Below are positions 1-7,567 of a DNA stretch of 15,108 bases, piece by piece (position 1 is the stretch's first letter; every line of letters begins with the position of its first letter). Both the position numbers and the translations under genes were made by a program. Origin of the DNA: Bacillota bacterium (GTDB taxonomy: Bacteria > Bacillota > Clostridia > Lachnospirales > Lachnospiraceae). Under the pieces are notes generated by a model. It was not told the origin of the DNA and did no database searches. It was given only the letters and a program-made list of their open reading frames with translations. The stretch covers positions 1 through 15,108 of the forward strand of contig JAEZRJ010000011.1 in the NCBI GenBank assembly GCA_023412855.1. Reading direction: 5' to 3'.

Positions 1-537
1 ATACCGGTAATCGGCGATTTGTTTTTCAAGAACACATATATCACTACTTATTTGGGCTTTGTAGTGTTCGGTATATCGGCGCTTGTTTTGTATAAGACGA
101 GGTTCGGGCTCAGGCTTCGCGCCTGCGGAGAGCATCCTCAGGCAGCGGATGCGGCCGGTATCAACGTATATAGAATGCAATATGCCGGCGTTGTTTTGTC
201 GGGAGCATTGGGCGGCTTGGGTGGACTGGTATTCGTAGTTCCTACTTCCACGAACTTCAACGCTACGGTATCAGGGTATGGATTCTTAGCCCTGGCGGTA
301 CTCATATTCGGACAGTGGAAGCCGGTGAAGATTCTATGGGCCTCCTTGTTCTTCGGTCTTATGAAGGCGGTAGCGGCTGCTTATTCCGGAATCCCGTTTT
401 TGGAAGGGCTGGGTATACCCAGTTATCTCTATAAGATGATACCTTATATTGCGACTCTTATAGTGCTCATCTTTACCTCAAGAAATTCACAGGCTCCGAA
501 GGCCTCCGGAATTCCTTACGATAAGGGCGCACGTTAA
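1..537 (+). CDS. ABC transporter permease, nucleoside/simple-sugar type (3' part)
   Basis: The reading frame is open from the first base, so the gene starts upstream; 178 C-terminal residues are visible. It is an integral membrane subunit of an ABC importer of the branched-chain/simple-sugar permease superfamily (BPD_transp_2), closest in feel to the YufQ/NupQ-type permeases that work with BmpA-like lipoproteins on nucleosides. The evidence is the cytoplasmic-loop signature RACGEHPQAADAAGINV (the stretch that contacts the ATPase), followed by a small-residue helix SGALGGLGGLVFV, a GYGFLALAVLIFGQW helix and a final hydrophobic helix MIPYIATLIVLIF. The C-terminus is short and polar. A terminator follows at 578-612, so this is probably the last gene of its operon. 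The substrate cannot be fixed from this fragment. Confidence 0.85.
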   Translation: MPVIGDLFFKNTYITTYLGFVVFGISALVLYKTRFGLRLRACGEHPQAADAAGINVYRMQYAGVVLSGALGGLGGLVFVVPTSTNFNATVSGYGFLALAVLIFGQWKPVKILWASLFFGLMKAVAAAYSGIPFLEGLGIPSYLYKMIPYIATLIVLIFTSRNSQAPKASGIPYDKGAR

Positions 538-577
538 CGGAACAAAATAAATATATTAATCTGTCATATTAATATGA

Positions 578-612
578 AAAAGACAGCTTTTCGAAAGAAA
601 GGCTGTTTTTTT
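578..612 (+). terminator. Rho-independent terminator after the ABC permease gene
   Basis: The stem is ACAGC-TTT (583-590) against AAAGGCTGT (598-606), with one bulged G and a 7-nt loop. It is preceded by an A-run and followed by seven T. It lies 45 bases after the permease stop codon. The ATG at 574, which would extend the next gene, sits just at the base of this hairpin. Confidence 0.75.
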
Positions 613-623
613 CATATCTTGTC

Positions 624-632
624 TGGTAAAAT
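624..632 (+). promoter_or_regulatory. Possible extended -10 promoter of the signalling cluster
   Basis: TG-G-TAAAAT reads as an extended -10 element 34 bases upstream of the chosen histidine kinase start and just after the preceding terminator. No good -35 box is visible at the usual spacing (TGTTTT at 604-609), which extended -10 promoters can tolerate. Confidence 0.35.
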
Positions 633-666
633 AGTATCAGTAAGTGTGGGAGAGGGCGGGGTATAC

Positions 667-2115
667 ATGGAACAAAATCGAATGATAGAAATTCTCATGC
701 AGGAAGCGCTGGAAATCATTATAATGTTCGACTGTGACGGAAGTGTCATAAAATATAACAAGGCGGCTGGAGAAGAACTGGGATATGGGGAGCGTCTGCA
801 CGGCATCAATATTGCAGAGGTTCTGCGTAAGGAATTCGAGAGCGAAAGCGATGTCGCGAAGGTGATGGAATACCTGAAGAGCAGGAAAGAAACAGCGGTT
901 TATCGAAGCAACGGCACTTGCTTTAGTGCCAAGATCCACATAGAATATGACAGCGAAGCTGACAGATATTTCTTGTTCGCTCTGGATATGGAAGTCAATC
1001 GGGAGATGGCGAATGAGGTATCCCGTATTAAGGCGGTAGCTTCTCAGGCAATGGAGGTTAAGAACGAATTTGTTGCCAATATTACTCATGAGCTGAGGAC
1101 ACCGGTGAATGGAATCAGAGGACATGTGGAAAATCTAAAGGATACATATCTTACAACGGAACAAAGGCGAACCTTGCACATCATAGAGCATTGTTGCAGT
1201 AATATGTCCTCTATTATCAATAATATCCTGGACTTTTCAAAATTGCAGTCGGGCAAGTTCGAACTGGAAAATCGTAAGTTCGATCTGCGGGAGATGATGG
1301 AAAATATTGTATCTGCGAATCTTGCGACGGTGAATGAAAAGGGGCTTAAGCTGACGTTGAACGTGGAAGAAAGTGTTCCGCAGGTGCTGATCGGTGACGA
1401 ACTTCGCCTGACACAGATATTGAACAATCTTCTGTCCAATGCGGTGAAGTTTACATCTGCCGGCTTTATCCGCATTGAGGTTGCAGTGACGCTTAGGTTC
1501 AGCGATGAAATAGAGCTCTTTTTTATGGTAGTGGATTCCGGGATCGGTATTTCAAAGGAGGAGCAGGATCGTTTGTTCCAGAGTTTTTCTCAGGTGGACA
1601 CGTCCATAACGAGAAGATACGGCGGAACGGGACTTGGGCTTACCATTACCAAAGAGCTGGTGGAGCTTATGAACGGCAAGATATATTTGCAGAGCGAGAA
1701 AGGGAGGGGAAGTAATTTCTCCTTTTCGATACGCCTCCATACGGTGGAAGTGACAGATGACAGAGCGGAATATAAAAAAGAAGTCAAGCAATTTCTCGGA
1801 CAATACAGTGAGGAAGTGCATTATAAACAAGTTGAGGAATATTATCGTTTCGGTTCGGAGGAAAACAAAAATGAGCTGGCGGGTCGGATGGAGAAATTAG
1901 TGCTCTGCATTGAGCTGGGCTCTTGGGAAAAGGCGGAATTCTGGGCAGGAGAGCTGTCTAAGCTGCTTAAAAGAGCAAGCACGGATGTAAAGAGGGCCGC
2001 GCTTAAGCTGGAAATGGCGGTCAGAAAAGAAGACTACGATAAGAGCATGATGCTCCATGAAGATTTAAAACGATTGCTTTTGGAGAAAACCGGAGAGATG
2101 GACTATGGATTTTGA
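667..2115 (+). CDS. Soluble PAS-domain sensor histidine kinase with degenerate HPt-like tail
   Basis: 482-aa histidine kinase that autophosphorylates on His and passes phosphate to a receiver. It begins with a PAS-like domain (roughly residues 1-110: IIIMFDCDGSVIKYNKAAGE) and shows no membrane segment, so it is probably cytosolic. The HisKA H-box FVANITHELRTPVNGIRGH carries His141. The ATPase has an N-box with Asn253 (NNLLSNAVKF), G1 DSGIGIS (D290) and G2 GGTGLGL (from 319). Residues about 398-482 form an extra helical tail that resembles an HPt domain by pattern (ELGSWEKAEFWAGELSKLL) but has no His where HPt domains carry one. A start at 574 is also open but lies within the upstream terminator. 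ATG 667 has a purine-rich site (GGGAGAGGG, about 648-656) and begins at the PAS domain. It overlaps the next gene by 11 bases, so the two are translationally coupled. Confidence 0.88.
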   Translation: MEQNRMIEILMQEALEIIIMFDCDGSVIKYNKAAGEELGYGERLHGINIAEVLRKEFESESDVAKVMEYLKSRKETAVYRSNGTCFSAKIHIEYDSEADRYFLFALDMEVNREMANEVSRIKAVASQAMEVKNEFVANITHELRTPVNGIRGHVENLKDTYLTTEQRRTLHIIEHCCSNMSSIINNILDFSKLQSGKFELENRKFDLREMMENIVSANLATVNEKGLKLTLNVEESVPQVLIGDELRLTQILNNLLSNAVKFTSAGFIRIEVAVTLRFSDEIELFFMVVDSGIGISKEEQDRLFQSFSQVDTSITRRYGGTGLGLTITKELVELMNGKIYLQSEKGRGSNFSFSIRLHTVEVTDDRAEYKKEVKQFLGQYSEEVHYKQVEEYYRFGSEENKNELAGRMEKLVLCIELGSWEKAEFWAGELSKLLKRASTDVKRAALKLEMAVRKEDYDKSMMLHEDLKRLLLEKTGEMDYGF

Positions 2116-3184
2116 AATAAAAAGTCAGGAAATTCCTCACATACTCGTAGTGGATGATTTAAAGATAAATGTTCTTTTTTTGGAAGAGATCATAAAGGGC
2201 ATGGGTTATAAGCCGCTTTTAGCTGCTAATGGGAAGGAAGCGCTGCAAATTGTCAGAACGTCCCTCCCGCATGTAATTCTGATGGATATTGCCATGCCGG
2301 AGATGAGCGGCTACGAGGTATGTGAGATATTGAAGAGAAACAAGCAGACCAGAGACATTCCGGTCATATTCATTTCAGCCATGGATTCCAGTGAAAGCAA
2401 GATCAGAGGCTTTAAGGCAGGCGCGGTAGATTTTATCGTAAAGCCCTTCGAACCATTAGAGGTTATCATGCGGATTGAGAATCATCTGAAGATGTATAAG
2501 CTTCAGGAGGAAATGAAAGCTTATAATTATAAACTTAACTGTCTGGTGAACGAGCAGATGAAGCGGATAGAGTCGGAGCAGAAGAACATACTGTATGCCC
2601 TTGCCAAGATTACAGAGGGAAGGGATAATTCCATAACCGATCATTTGGAAAACATCAGGCATAATAGCCGTATATTAGCTCAGAGCCTCCAATTCAGCCC
2701 CCTTTTCGAAAAGGAAATTACGGCGGCGTTCATAGAAAAGATAGGCGTTGCAGCGATGCTTCATGACATCGGGAAAATACAGACCCCCGACGAGGTGCTC
2801 TTAAAACCTGGGCAACTCAATTATGAAGAGCGCAAGATCATCAAGCAGCATGCGGAAATCGGCGCTCATATATTGGAGGAAATTTATGAGAATGCGGAGA
2901 AGAATGATTTCCTTCCGATGGCGATCAATATTGCCAAGTACCATCATGAAAGATGGGATGGAAGCGGCTATCCTGAAGGACTTAAGGGAAAGGATATTCC
3001 CCTTTCTGCCCGAATCGTTTCTCTCATCGATATCTTCGACACGCTGACCGGCGAACGGTGCTATAAAATTGCCTATACATTAGAGGAAAGCCTTCAGATT
3101 ATCGGAGAGTGCAAGGGAATTTATTTCGATCCGGATATTGTGGATATATTTATGAAGATACATAAGCAGCTGCGCCATAATTAA
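2105..3184 (+). CDS. Response regulator: receiver plus HD-GYP c-di-GMP phosphodiesterase
   Basis: 359-aa two-domain regulator. The N-terminal receiver (about 10-130) has the acidic pair VVDD and phospho-acceptor Asp61 (VILMDIAMPEMSGYEV), and ends with the conserved Lys in VKPF. A short coiled linker (EEMKAYNYKLNCLVNEQMKRIE) leads to a complete HD-GYP domain: H220-D221 (HDIGKI), HAEIGAHIL, KYHHERWDGSGYP with GYP at 288-290, and the IDIFDTLT motif. HD-GYP enzymes of this type hydrolyse cyclic di-GMP at a metal centre; all the usual metal-binding motifs are present, so activity is expected but inferred. The start overlaps the histidine kinase gene by 11 bases with GGAGAG at 2092-2097, making that kinase the obvious phosphodonor. 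The CheA-like protein encoded downstream is a second possible donor. Confidence 0.92.
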   Translation: MDFEIKSQEIPHILVVDDLKINVLFLEEIIKGMGYKPLLAANGKEALQIVRTSLPHVILMDIAMPEMSGYEVCEILKRNKQTRDIPVIFISAMDSSESKIRGFKAGAVDFIVKPFEPLEVIMRIENHLKMYKLQEEMKAYNYKLNCLVNEQMKRIESEQKNILYALAKITEGRDNSITDHLENIRHNSRILAQSLQFSPLFEKEITAAFIEKIGVAAMLHDIGKIQTPDEVLLKPGQLNYEERKIIKQHAEIGAHILEEIYENAEKNDFLPMAINIAKYHHERWDGSGYPEGLKGKDIPLSARIVSLIDIFDTLTGERCYKIAYTLEESLQIIGECKGIYFDPDIVDIFMKIHKQLRHN

Positions 3185-3226
3185 GTGGCGGCATCACATA
3201 TTTTCAGGCAGAAGGAAGGAAATGCT

Positions 3227-4246
3227 ATGCGTCAGATAAAAGTATTGGTTGTTGAGGATTCCATTGTATTTCGGAATCTTTTGGTACAAGGGCTGCAGGA
3301 AGATCCGAACATAGAGGTAGTGGGTGTGGCGGGAGATCCCTTCGAGGCAAAGGACATCATCCCTCAGTGTAAGCCGGATGTTATGACTCTCGATATCGAA
3401 ATGCCTAAGATGAACGGGATTGAATTTCTGCGAAAGCTGATGCCTCAGTATCCGATACCGGTAATCATGTTAAGCGGTATGGACGGGAAGGTGTTCGACG
3501 CCATGGAGGCTGGAGCGGTGGATTTTGCCCATAAGCCGGTGAACATGTCGAGGTCTACTGTCAATGATTTCATAAGACAGGAGCTGATTACGAAGGTGAA
3601 AATTGCCGCCTCCGTGGATGTGAGAAAGCTGCGCCGCACGGAAATGAGCAGGCTCGTGAGACGGGACAGGCTGAGCAATAGCAGCTGCATTATAGCTATT
3701 GGAGCTTCTACTGGAGGGACAGAGGCCATTCACGATATCATCAAGCAATTTCATAATGATATTCCGGGAGTGGTTATTGTTCAGCATATGCCAGCGGGAT
3801 TTACACAGATGTATGCTGATAGAATGAACAACAAGTGCGAGGTAGAGGTAAAGGAAGCGAAGGATGGAGACGTGGTAAAGAGGGGGCAAGTGTTCATCGC
3901 TCCGGGCGGTTATCAGATGCGCCTTGTGAAAGTCGGCTCAGAATATTTTGTAGAATGTAAGAAAGAGGAAAAAGTCAGCGGACACTGTCCATCGGTAGAT
4001 ATGCTGTTCGATTCGGTGGCGAAGACAGCAGGCGCAGACTCCATCGGTGTCATACTGACGGGGATGGGAGGCGATGGCGCCAGGGGCATGAAAGCGATGA
4101 AAAACTGCGGCGCTGTCACTATAGGACAAGATGAGGCCACCAGTGTGGTATATGGAATGCCTAAAGTGGCATATGACATCGGCGCGGTGAGATACCAATT
4201 GCCCTTATGCGATATAGCGCACAAGATTTACAGCCTATTGGAGTAG
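3227..4246 (+). CDS. cheB: CheB: receiver-controlled protein-glutamate methylesterase/deamidase
   Basis: 339-aa protein of normal CheB length and order. The receiver (about 1-120) has VVEDS and phospho-acceptor Asp56 (TLDIEMPKMNG). After a basic linker comes the methylesterase domain with a full catalytic triad: Ser161 in GASTGG, His187 in QHMPAGF, and Asp283 in LTGMGGDGARG. CheB demethylates and deamidates glutamates on chemoreceptors when its receiver is phosphorylated. A GTG at 3185 is in frame, but ATG 3227 has the site GAAGGAAGG at 3211-3219 and begins right at the receiver fold, so it is preferred. It lies 42 bases after the HD-GYP gene and 11 bases before the next receiver. No CheR, CheW or receptor gene accompanies it in this window, so its substrate is either encoded elsewhere or is not a classical receptor. 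Confidence 0.93.
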   Translation: MRQIKVLVVEDSIVFRNLLVQGLQEDPNIEVVGVAGDPFEAKDIIPQCKPDVMTLDIEMPKMNGIEFLRKLMPQYPIPVIMLSGMDGKVFDAMEAGAVDFAHKPVNMSRSTVNDFIRQELITKVKIAASVDVRKLRRTEMSRLVRRDRLSNSSCIIAIGASTGGTEAIHDIIKQFHNDIPGVVIVQHMPAGFTQMYADRMNNKCEVEVKEAKDGDVVKRGQVFIAPGGYQMRLVKVGSEYFVECKKEEKVSGHCPSVDMLFDSVAKTAGADSIGVILTGMGGDGARGMKAMKNCGAVTIGQDEATSVVYGMPKVAYDIGAVRYQLPLCDIAHKIYSLLE

Positions 4247-4257
4247 AAGAGAGGGAA

Positions 4258-4656
4258 ATGATGAAGATACTATTAGCGGAAGACGATTTTGCCAGCAGAA
4301 AGTTTATGTACAAATACTTGAGCCGTTACGGAGACTGTGATATTACGGTAAACGGGATAGAAGCATTGGAAGCTTTTCAGATGGGGCTTGCGGAGGGTGA
4401 ACCCTATCAGCTCATTTGTCTGGACGTTATGATGCCGGAAATGGACGGCTATCAGGCGCTTTATGAAATAAGGAAAATTGAAAAGGAAAAAGGGATAAAA
4501 GGGGATAAAGCGGTTAAGATCATCATGACTACGGCGCTGAATGAGGAAAAGAACGTGAAGAAGGCTTTCGATTTGAACTGTACTGCTTATTCCGGGAAAC
4601 CTATCGATACGGAGAAATTTGCGCTTCTTTTGAAGAAAATAGGTTTGATTACATAG
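4258..4656 (+). CDS. Single-domain response regulator (CheY-like receiver)
   Basis: 132-aa stand-alone receiver. It has the acidic pair in LLAEDDFAS, phospho-acceptor Asp56 (CLDVMMPEMDGY), the switch Thr in IIMTTAL and the conserved Lys in SGKPI, so it should be phosphorylatable. There is no output domain; such proteins either bind a partner or act as a phosphate shuttle or sink. An upstream in-frame ATG at 4207 overlaps the end of cheB and would add 17 residues. ATG 4258 with GAGAGGG at 4250-4256 sits at the domain boundary, although that spacing is very short. ATG 4261 directly after it is equally possible and has better spacing. The gene sits between cheB and the CheA-like kinase, the most likely donor. 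Confidence 0.88.
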   Translation: MMKILLAEDDFASRKFMYKYLSRYGDCDITVNGIEALEAFQMGLAEGEPYQLICLDVMMPEMDGYQALYEIRKIEKEKGIKGDKAVKIIMTTALNEEKNVKKAFDLNCTAYSGKPIDTEKFALLLKKIGLIT

Positions 4657-4682
4657 AACATTCTTACTAGAGGAGGACGACA

Positions 4683-5993
4683 ATGGAAGGGAGCTATGGT
4701 TCCGATGGAATGCTCGACATGTATTTATATGAAAGTTTTCAATTGCTGGAACAGATGGAGGCGATAGTCCTTTTGGAAAAGAACGAAGAATTTCTGGATG
4801 AAGAAAGCGTTCAGGAAATTTTCCGAATCGTACATACGATAAAAGGCACTTCCGGTATCATGATGTACGACAATATAGCGGCTGCAGCACACAAGCTGGA
4901 GGATATTTTTTATTACTTAAGGGAGACTTATTCGGAGGAGGTAGCGGCAAAGGAGCTGAGAGAATATATCTTTATGGTATCGGATTTCATTGAAGAAGAG
5001 CTGACAAAGATTAAAGAAGTGAGAAATCCGGATGGAGATCCGGAGAAAATCATAAAGTGCATCGATGCGTTTTTGCTGAAATGGAAGGCGAAAATAGGGG
5101 AGGAAGGAGGAAAGTTTCCTCCTGAAAATGTATATGTGGAACCCAGCCAGTTCTATATAGCTCCTGCTGAAGAGCGCTCGGATAAGCTGCCTTCTATCAT
5201 CGATCTGGGAGCGGAACCGGAACCAATTCCAGGCGATTATGTAATCAAACACAGAGTGGAAAAGGAAGAAACTATCATAGGTGTCAGTGAAGGAAAACTG
5301 GATAGGCTGACGAGGCTTGTGGAAAGCCTGCTGGAGGCGGAAAAAAATACCCCGGAAGAGTCCGGCTGGCAGGAAATGAGAGAAAAGCTTCTAAAAATAA
5401 CGGACGAGCTTGAGGATACGGTAACCCAGATGAGAAGGACCTCCCTTGCAGGAACCTTCCGCAGGATGAACCGGATCGTATACGACGTTTCCAGAAAAAT
5501 GGACAAGCAGATAGAGTTAAGTGTTTCGGGCGGAAGTCTGGAGGTGGACAGGAAAACCATCGTGTGCATCTCCGATTCGTTGATTCATCTGGTGCGCAAT
5601 GCGGCTGATCATGGAATTGAAGGCCGGGACGAGCGCTTGCAGGCGGGGAAGGCGGAAAAAGGAAGGATTTCTATAGAAGCGAAATTAAATGGCGATATTC
5701 TCTCTATTTGTGTAAGGGATGACGGGCGAGGTATCGATAAGAGGAAAATATTCGACAAGGCAAGCCGAAAGGGGCTTGTGTCCAAGGATATTGCCGGATA
5801 TACTGACAAGGAAATCTACCGGTTCCTCACTTGTCCGGGCTTTACTACAAAGGAGAAGGTGACGGAATATTCCGGAAGAGGAATCGGGCTTGATGCCGTG
5901 GTGGGCGGACTTGAGAAAATAGGGGGAAGTCTGGATATCGACAGTGTGCAGGGTGAAGGCACAGAGATGCTTATAAGGCTTCCGTATGCTTAG
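4683..5993 (+). CDS. CheA-like histidine kinase lacking the P5 (CheW-like) domain
   Basis: 436-aa kinase with CheA architecture but much shorter than the usual 600-700 aa. The N-terminal HPt (P1) domain carries His51 in VHTIKGTSGIM. Residues about 106-195 are a charged linker without a recognisable P2 domain. A P3-like dimerisation segment starts near 200 (VSEGKLDRLTRLVESLL) and continues through QMRRTSLAGTFRRMNRIVYD. The P4 ATPase has the CheA-type N-box HLVRNAADHGIE (N306, D309, H310), G1 DDGRGID (346-352) and G2 GRGIGLD (398-404). The protein stops at RLPYA, exactly where P4 normally passes into P5. Only 128 bases separate it from the next gene, too short to hold a P5 remnant. It has a strong site AGAGGAGG (4670-4677). 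It is the last gene of the cluster and is expected to phosphorylate the neighbouring receivers, but it cannot dock CheW in the standard way. Confidence 0.9.
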   Translation: MEGSYGSDGMLDMYLYESFQLLEQMEAIVLLEKNEEFLDEESVQEIFRIVHTIKGTSGIMMYDNIAAAAHKLEDIFYYLRETYSEEVAAKELREYIFMVSDFIEEELTKIKEVRNPDGDPEKIIKCIDAFLLKWKAKIGEEGGKFPPENVYVEPSQFYIAPAEERSDKLPSIIDLGAEPEPIPGDYVIKHRVEKEETIIGVSEGKLDRLTRLVESLLEAEKNTPEESGWQEMREKLLKITDELEDTVTQMRRTSLAGTFRRMNRIVYDVSRKMDKQIELSVSGGSLEVDRKTIVCISDSLIHLVRNAADHGIEGRDERLQAGKAEKGRISIEAKLNGDILSICVRDDGRGIDKRKIFDKASRKGLVSKDIAGYTDKEIYRFLTCPGFTTKEKVTEYSGRGIGLDAVVGGLEKIGGSLDIDSVQGEGTEMLIRLPYA

Positions 5994-6031
5994 GCAGTTC
6001 AGTCTTCGGCATTCTTTTTTCATTTTCTCTC

Positions 6032-6060
6032 TTTCCACTAAAGAATAGATGTGATACAAT
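6032..6060 (+). promoter_or_regulatory. Probable sigma-A-type promoter of bactofilin-pyrH-frr
   Basis: TTTCCA (6032-6037) and TACAAT (6055-6060) are separated by 17 bases, and the -10 box is extended by TG at 6052-6053. It lies in the 128-base gap between the CheA-like gene and the bactofilin gene, about 60 bases upstream of the start codon. No clear terminator is visible between the signalling cluster and this promoter, so read-through is possible. Confidence 0.55.
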
Positions 6061-6121
6061 GTATTAGAATTGTGTAAAGCAATGACGAAAGAAGTATCCG
6101 GAACAGATGGAGGAGAATGGT

Positions 6122-6826
6122 ATGGGTTTTTTTACGGATTTAAAAGATGATTTATCGCAGGCTGTGAACGAGCTGATGCCGGCGGACGGAAAGGCTCCGG
6201 ATGAGCCTGTCAAGCCGGAAAATATAAATGCACAGACCGGGGCGGAGAATTCGAAAGGGCAGTTTGGCATGACGGATTTAAGCGAATCGTCGGATATCCA
6301 ACAAAAGCCGGATACGGTAAATTATCATATGCCAGAGCCGGACACGACGGAGAAAAAGGTGTCGGATGAAGTAGCAGTAATAACCGCAGGAATGATAGTT
6401 AGAGGCGATATTTCTTCGGAAGGCTCTATGGACTTGATCGGAACGGTCATCGGTAATATAGACGTGCTCGGAAAGCTGAATGTTACGGGATGTATACAAG
6501 GTGATTCCAAGGCTTCGGAGGTTTATGCGGAAAATGCCAAGGTGACGGGAGAAATCAACAGTCAGGGAAGCGTCAAGATAGGAAACAGCTCTGTCATTAT
6601 CGGCAATATTTTTGCGACCAGCGCGGTAATCGCGGGAGCAGTAAAGGGAGACATCGATGTGCAAGGTCCTGTGCTTTTGGATTCTTCTGCGATTGTTATG
6701 GGCAATATCCGCTCGAAATCGGTGCAGATCAACAACGGCGCGGTTATCGAAGGTATGTGCTCGCAGTGCTATTCCGATATAAATCCGGCGAACTTCTTCG
6801 AAGAATTCAATAAAGGGAAAAAATAA
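6122..6826 (+). CDS. Bactofilin-family polymer-forming cytoskeletal protein
   Basis: 234-aa bactofilin. Residues about 84-215 form the right-handed beta-helix domain, seen as repeated short strands with hydrophobic/Gly turns such as AGMIVRGDISSEGSMDLIG, GNIDVLGKLNVTG, GSVKIGNSSVIIGNI and GAVKGDIDVQGPV. Before it lies an acidic, low-complexity N-terminal region of about 80 residues, opening with a helix MGFFTDLKDDLSQAVNEL. Bactofilins self-assemble into filaments that scaffold envelope enzymes; its exact role here is unknown. ATG 6122 is chosen over 6107 because GGAGGAG (6109-6115) lies 6 bases before it and overlaps the earlier ATG. Only one base separates its stop codon from pyrH, so the two are co-translated. 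There is no signal peptide or membrane helix. Confidence 0.88.
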   Translation: MGFFTDLKDDLSQAVNELMPADGKAPDEPVKPENINAQTGAENSKGQFGMTDLSESSDIQQKPDTVNYHMPEPDTTEKKVSDEVAVITAGMIVRGDISSEGSMDLIGTVIGNIDVLGKLNVTGCIQGDSKASEVYAENAKVTGEINSQGSVKIGNSSVIIGNIFATSAVIAGAVKGDIDVQGPVLLDSSAIVMGNIRSKSVQINNGAVIEGMCSQCYSDINPANFFEEFNKGKK

Positions 6827-6827
6827 T

Positions 6828-7523
6828 ATGAAGAAAATTTTATTAAAACTCAGTGGTGAAGCGCTTGCCGGCGATAAGAAGACAGGGTTTGATGAAGATA
6901 CGATCAGAAAAGTGGCTTTGCAGGTGAAGCAGCTTGTGGAGGACGGTATTCAGGTAGGAATCGTAATCGGAGGAGGGAATTTCTGGAGGGGACGTTCCAG
7001 TGAAAATATTGACCGTACAAAGGCTGACCAGATAGGTATGCTTGCTACGGTAATGAACTGTATATATACCTCCGAGATTTTTCGTTCTGCCGGAATGAAG
7101 ACGGAGATACTTACACCCTTTGAATGCGGTTCCTTTACGAAGCTTTTTTCGAAGGACAGGGCGGATAAATATTTTTCACAAGGAAAGGTAGTATTCTTCG
7201 CTGGAGGAACGGGGCATCCTTATTTCTCTACGGACACGGGAGTGGTTCTTCGCGCGGTAGAGGTGGAGGCGGAGGTCATTTTGCTTGCAAAGGCGGTGGA
7301 TGGCGTTTATGACGATGATCCGAGGAAGAATCCGAATGCGAAAAAGTACAAGGAAGTGACTATCGACGAGGTAATAGCCAAGAACCTTCAGGTGGTTGAT
7401 ATGACTGCTTCCATTTTAGCGAGAGATAATAAGATGCCTATGTGGGTGTTTGGGCTCAATGAGGAAAACAGTATCGTAAATACTGTGAAGGGAAATTTTG
7501 CAGGAACAAAGGTAACGGTATAG
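6828..7523 (+). CDS. pyrH: UMP kinase
   Basis: 231-aa bacterial UMP kinase of the amino-acid-kinase fold, phosphorylating UMP to UDP with ATP in pyrimidine nucleotide synthesis; in bacteria it is hexameric and allosterically controlled. The N-terminal strand and P-loop equivalent LLKLSGEAL (residues 5-13), GIVIGGGNFWRG, DQIGMLATVMN, the UMP-site stretch FAGGTGHPYFSTDT and the ATP-site KAVDGVYDDDP are all intact, and the length is normal for the family. The start lies one base after the bactofilin stop; its own ribosome site (AAAGGG about 10 bases upstream) is weak, which fits translational coupling. frr follows after 44 bases, the classical order. Confidence 0.97.
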   Translation: MKKILLKLSGEALAGDKKTGFDEDTIRKVALQVKQLVEDGIQVGIVIGGGNFWRGRSSENIDRTKADQIGMLATVMNCIYTSEIFRSAGMKTEILTPFECGSFTKLFSKDRADKYFSQGKVVFFAGGTGHPYFSTDTGVVLRAVEVEAEVILLAKAVDGVYDDDPRKNPNAKKYKEVTIDEVIAKNLQVVDMTASILARDNKMPMWVFGLNEENSIVNTVKGNFAGTKVTV

Positions 7524-7567
7524 ATAGAAATAATAGAGATAGCAGAATCATTTACGGAGGTTAACAT

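Noticed and set aside
637..1125. 162-codon minus-strand frame opposite the histidine kinase.
   Set aside because: It is a shadow of the PAS/HisKA coding sequence, with no ribosome site and no recognisable domain.
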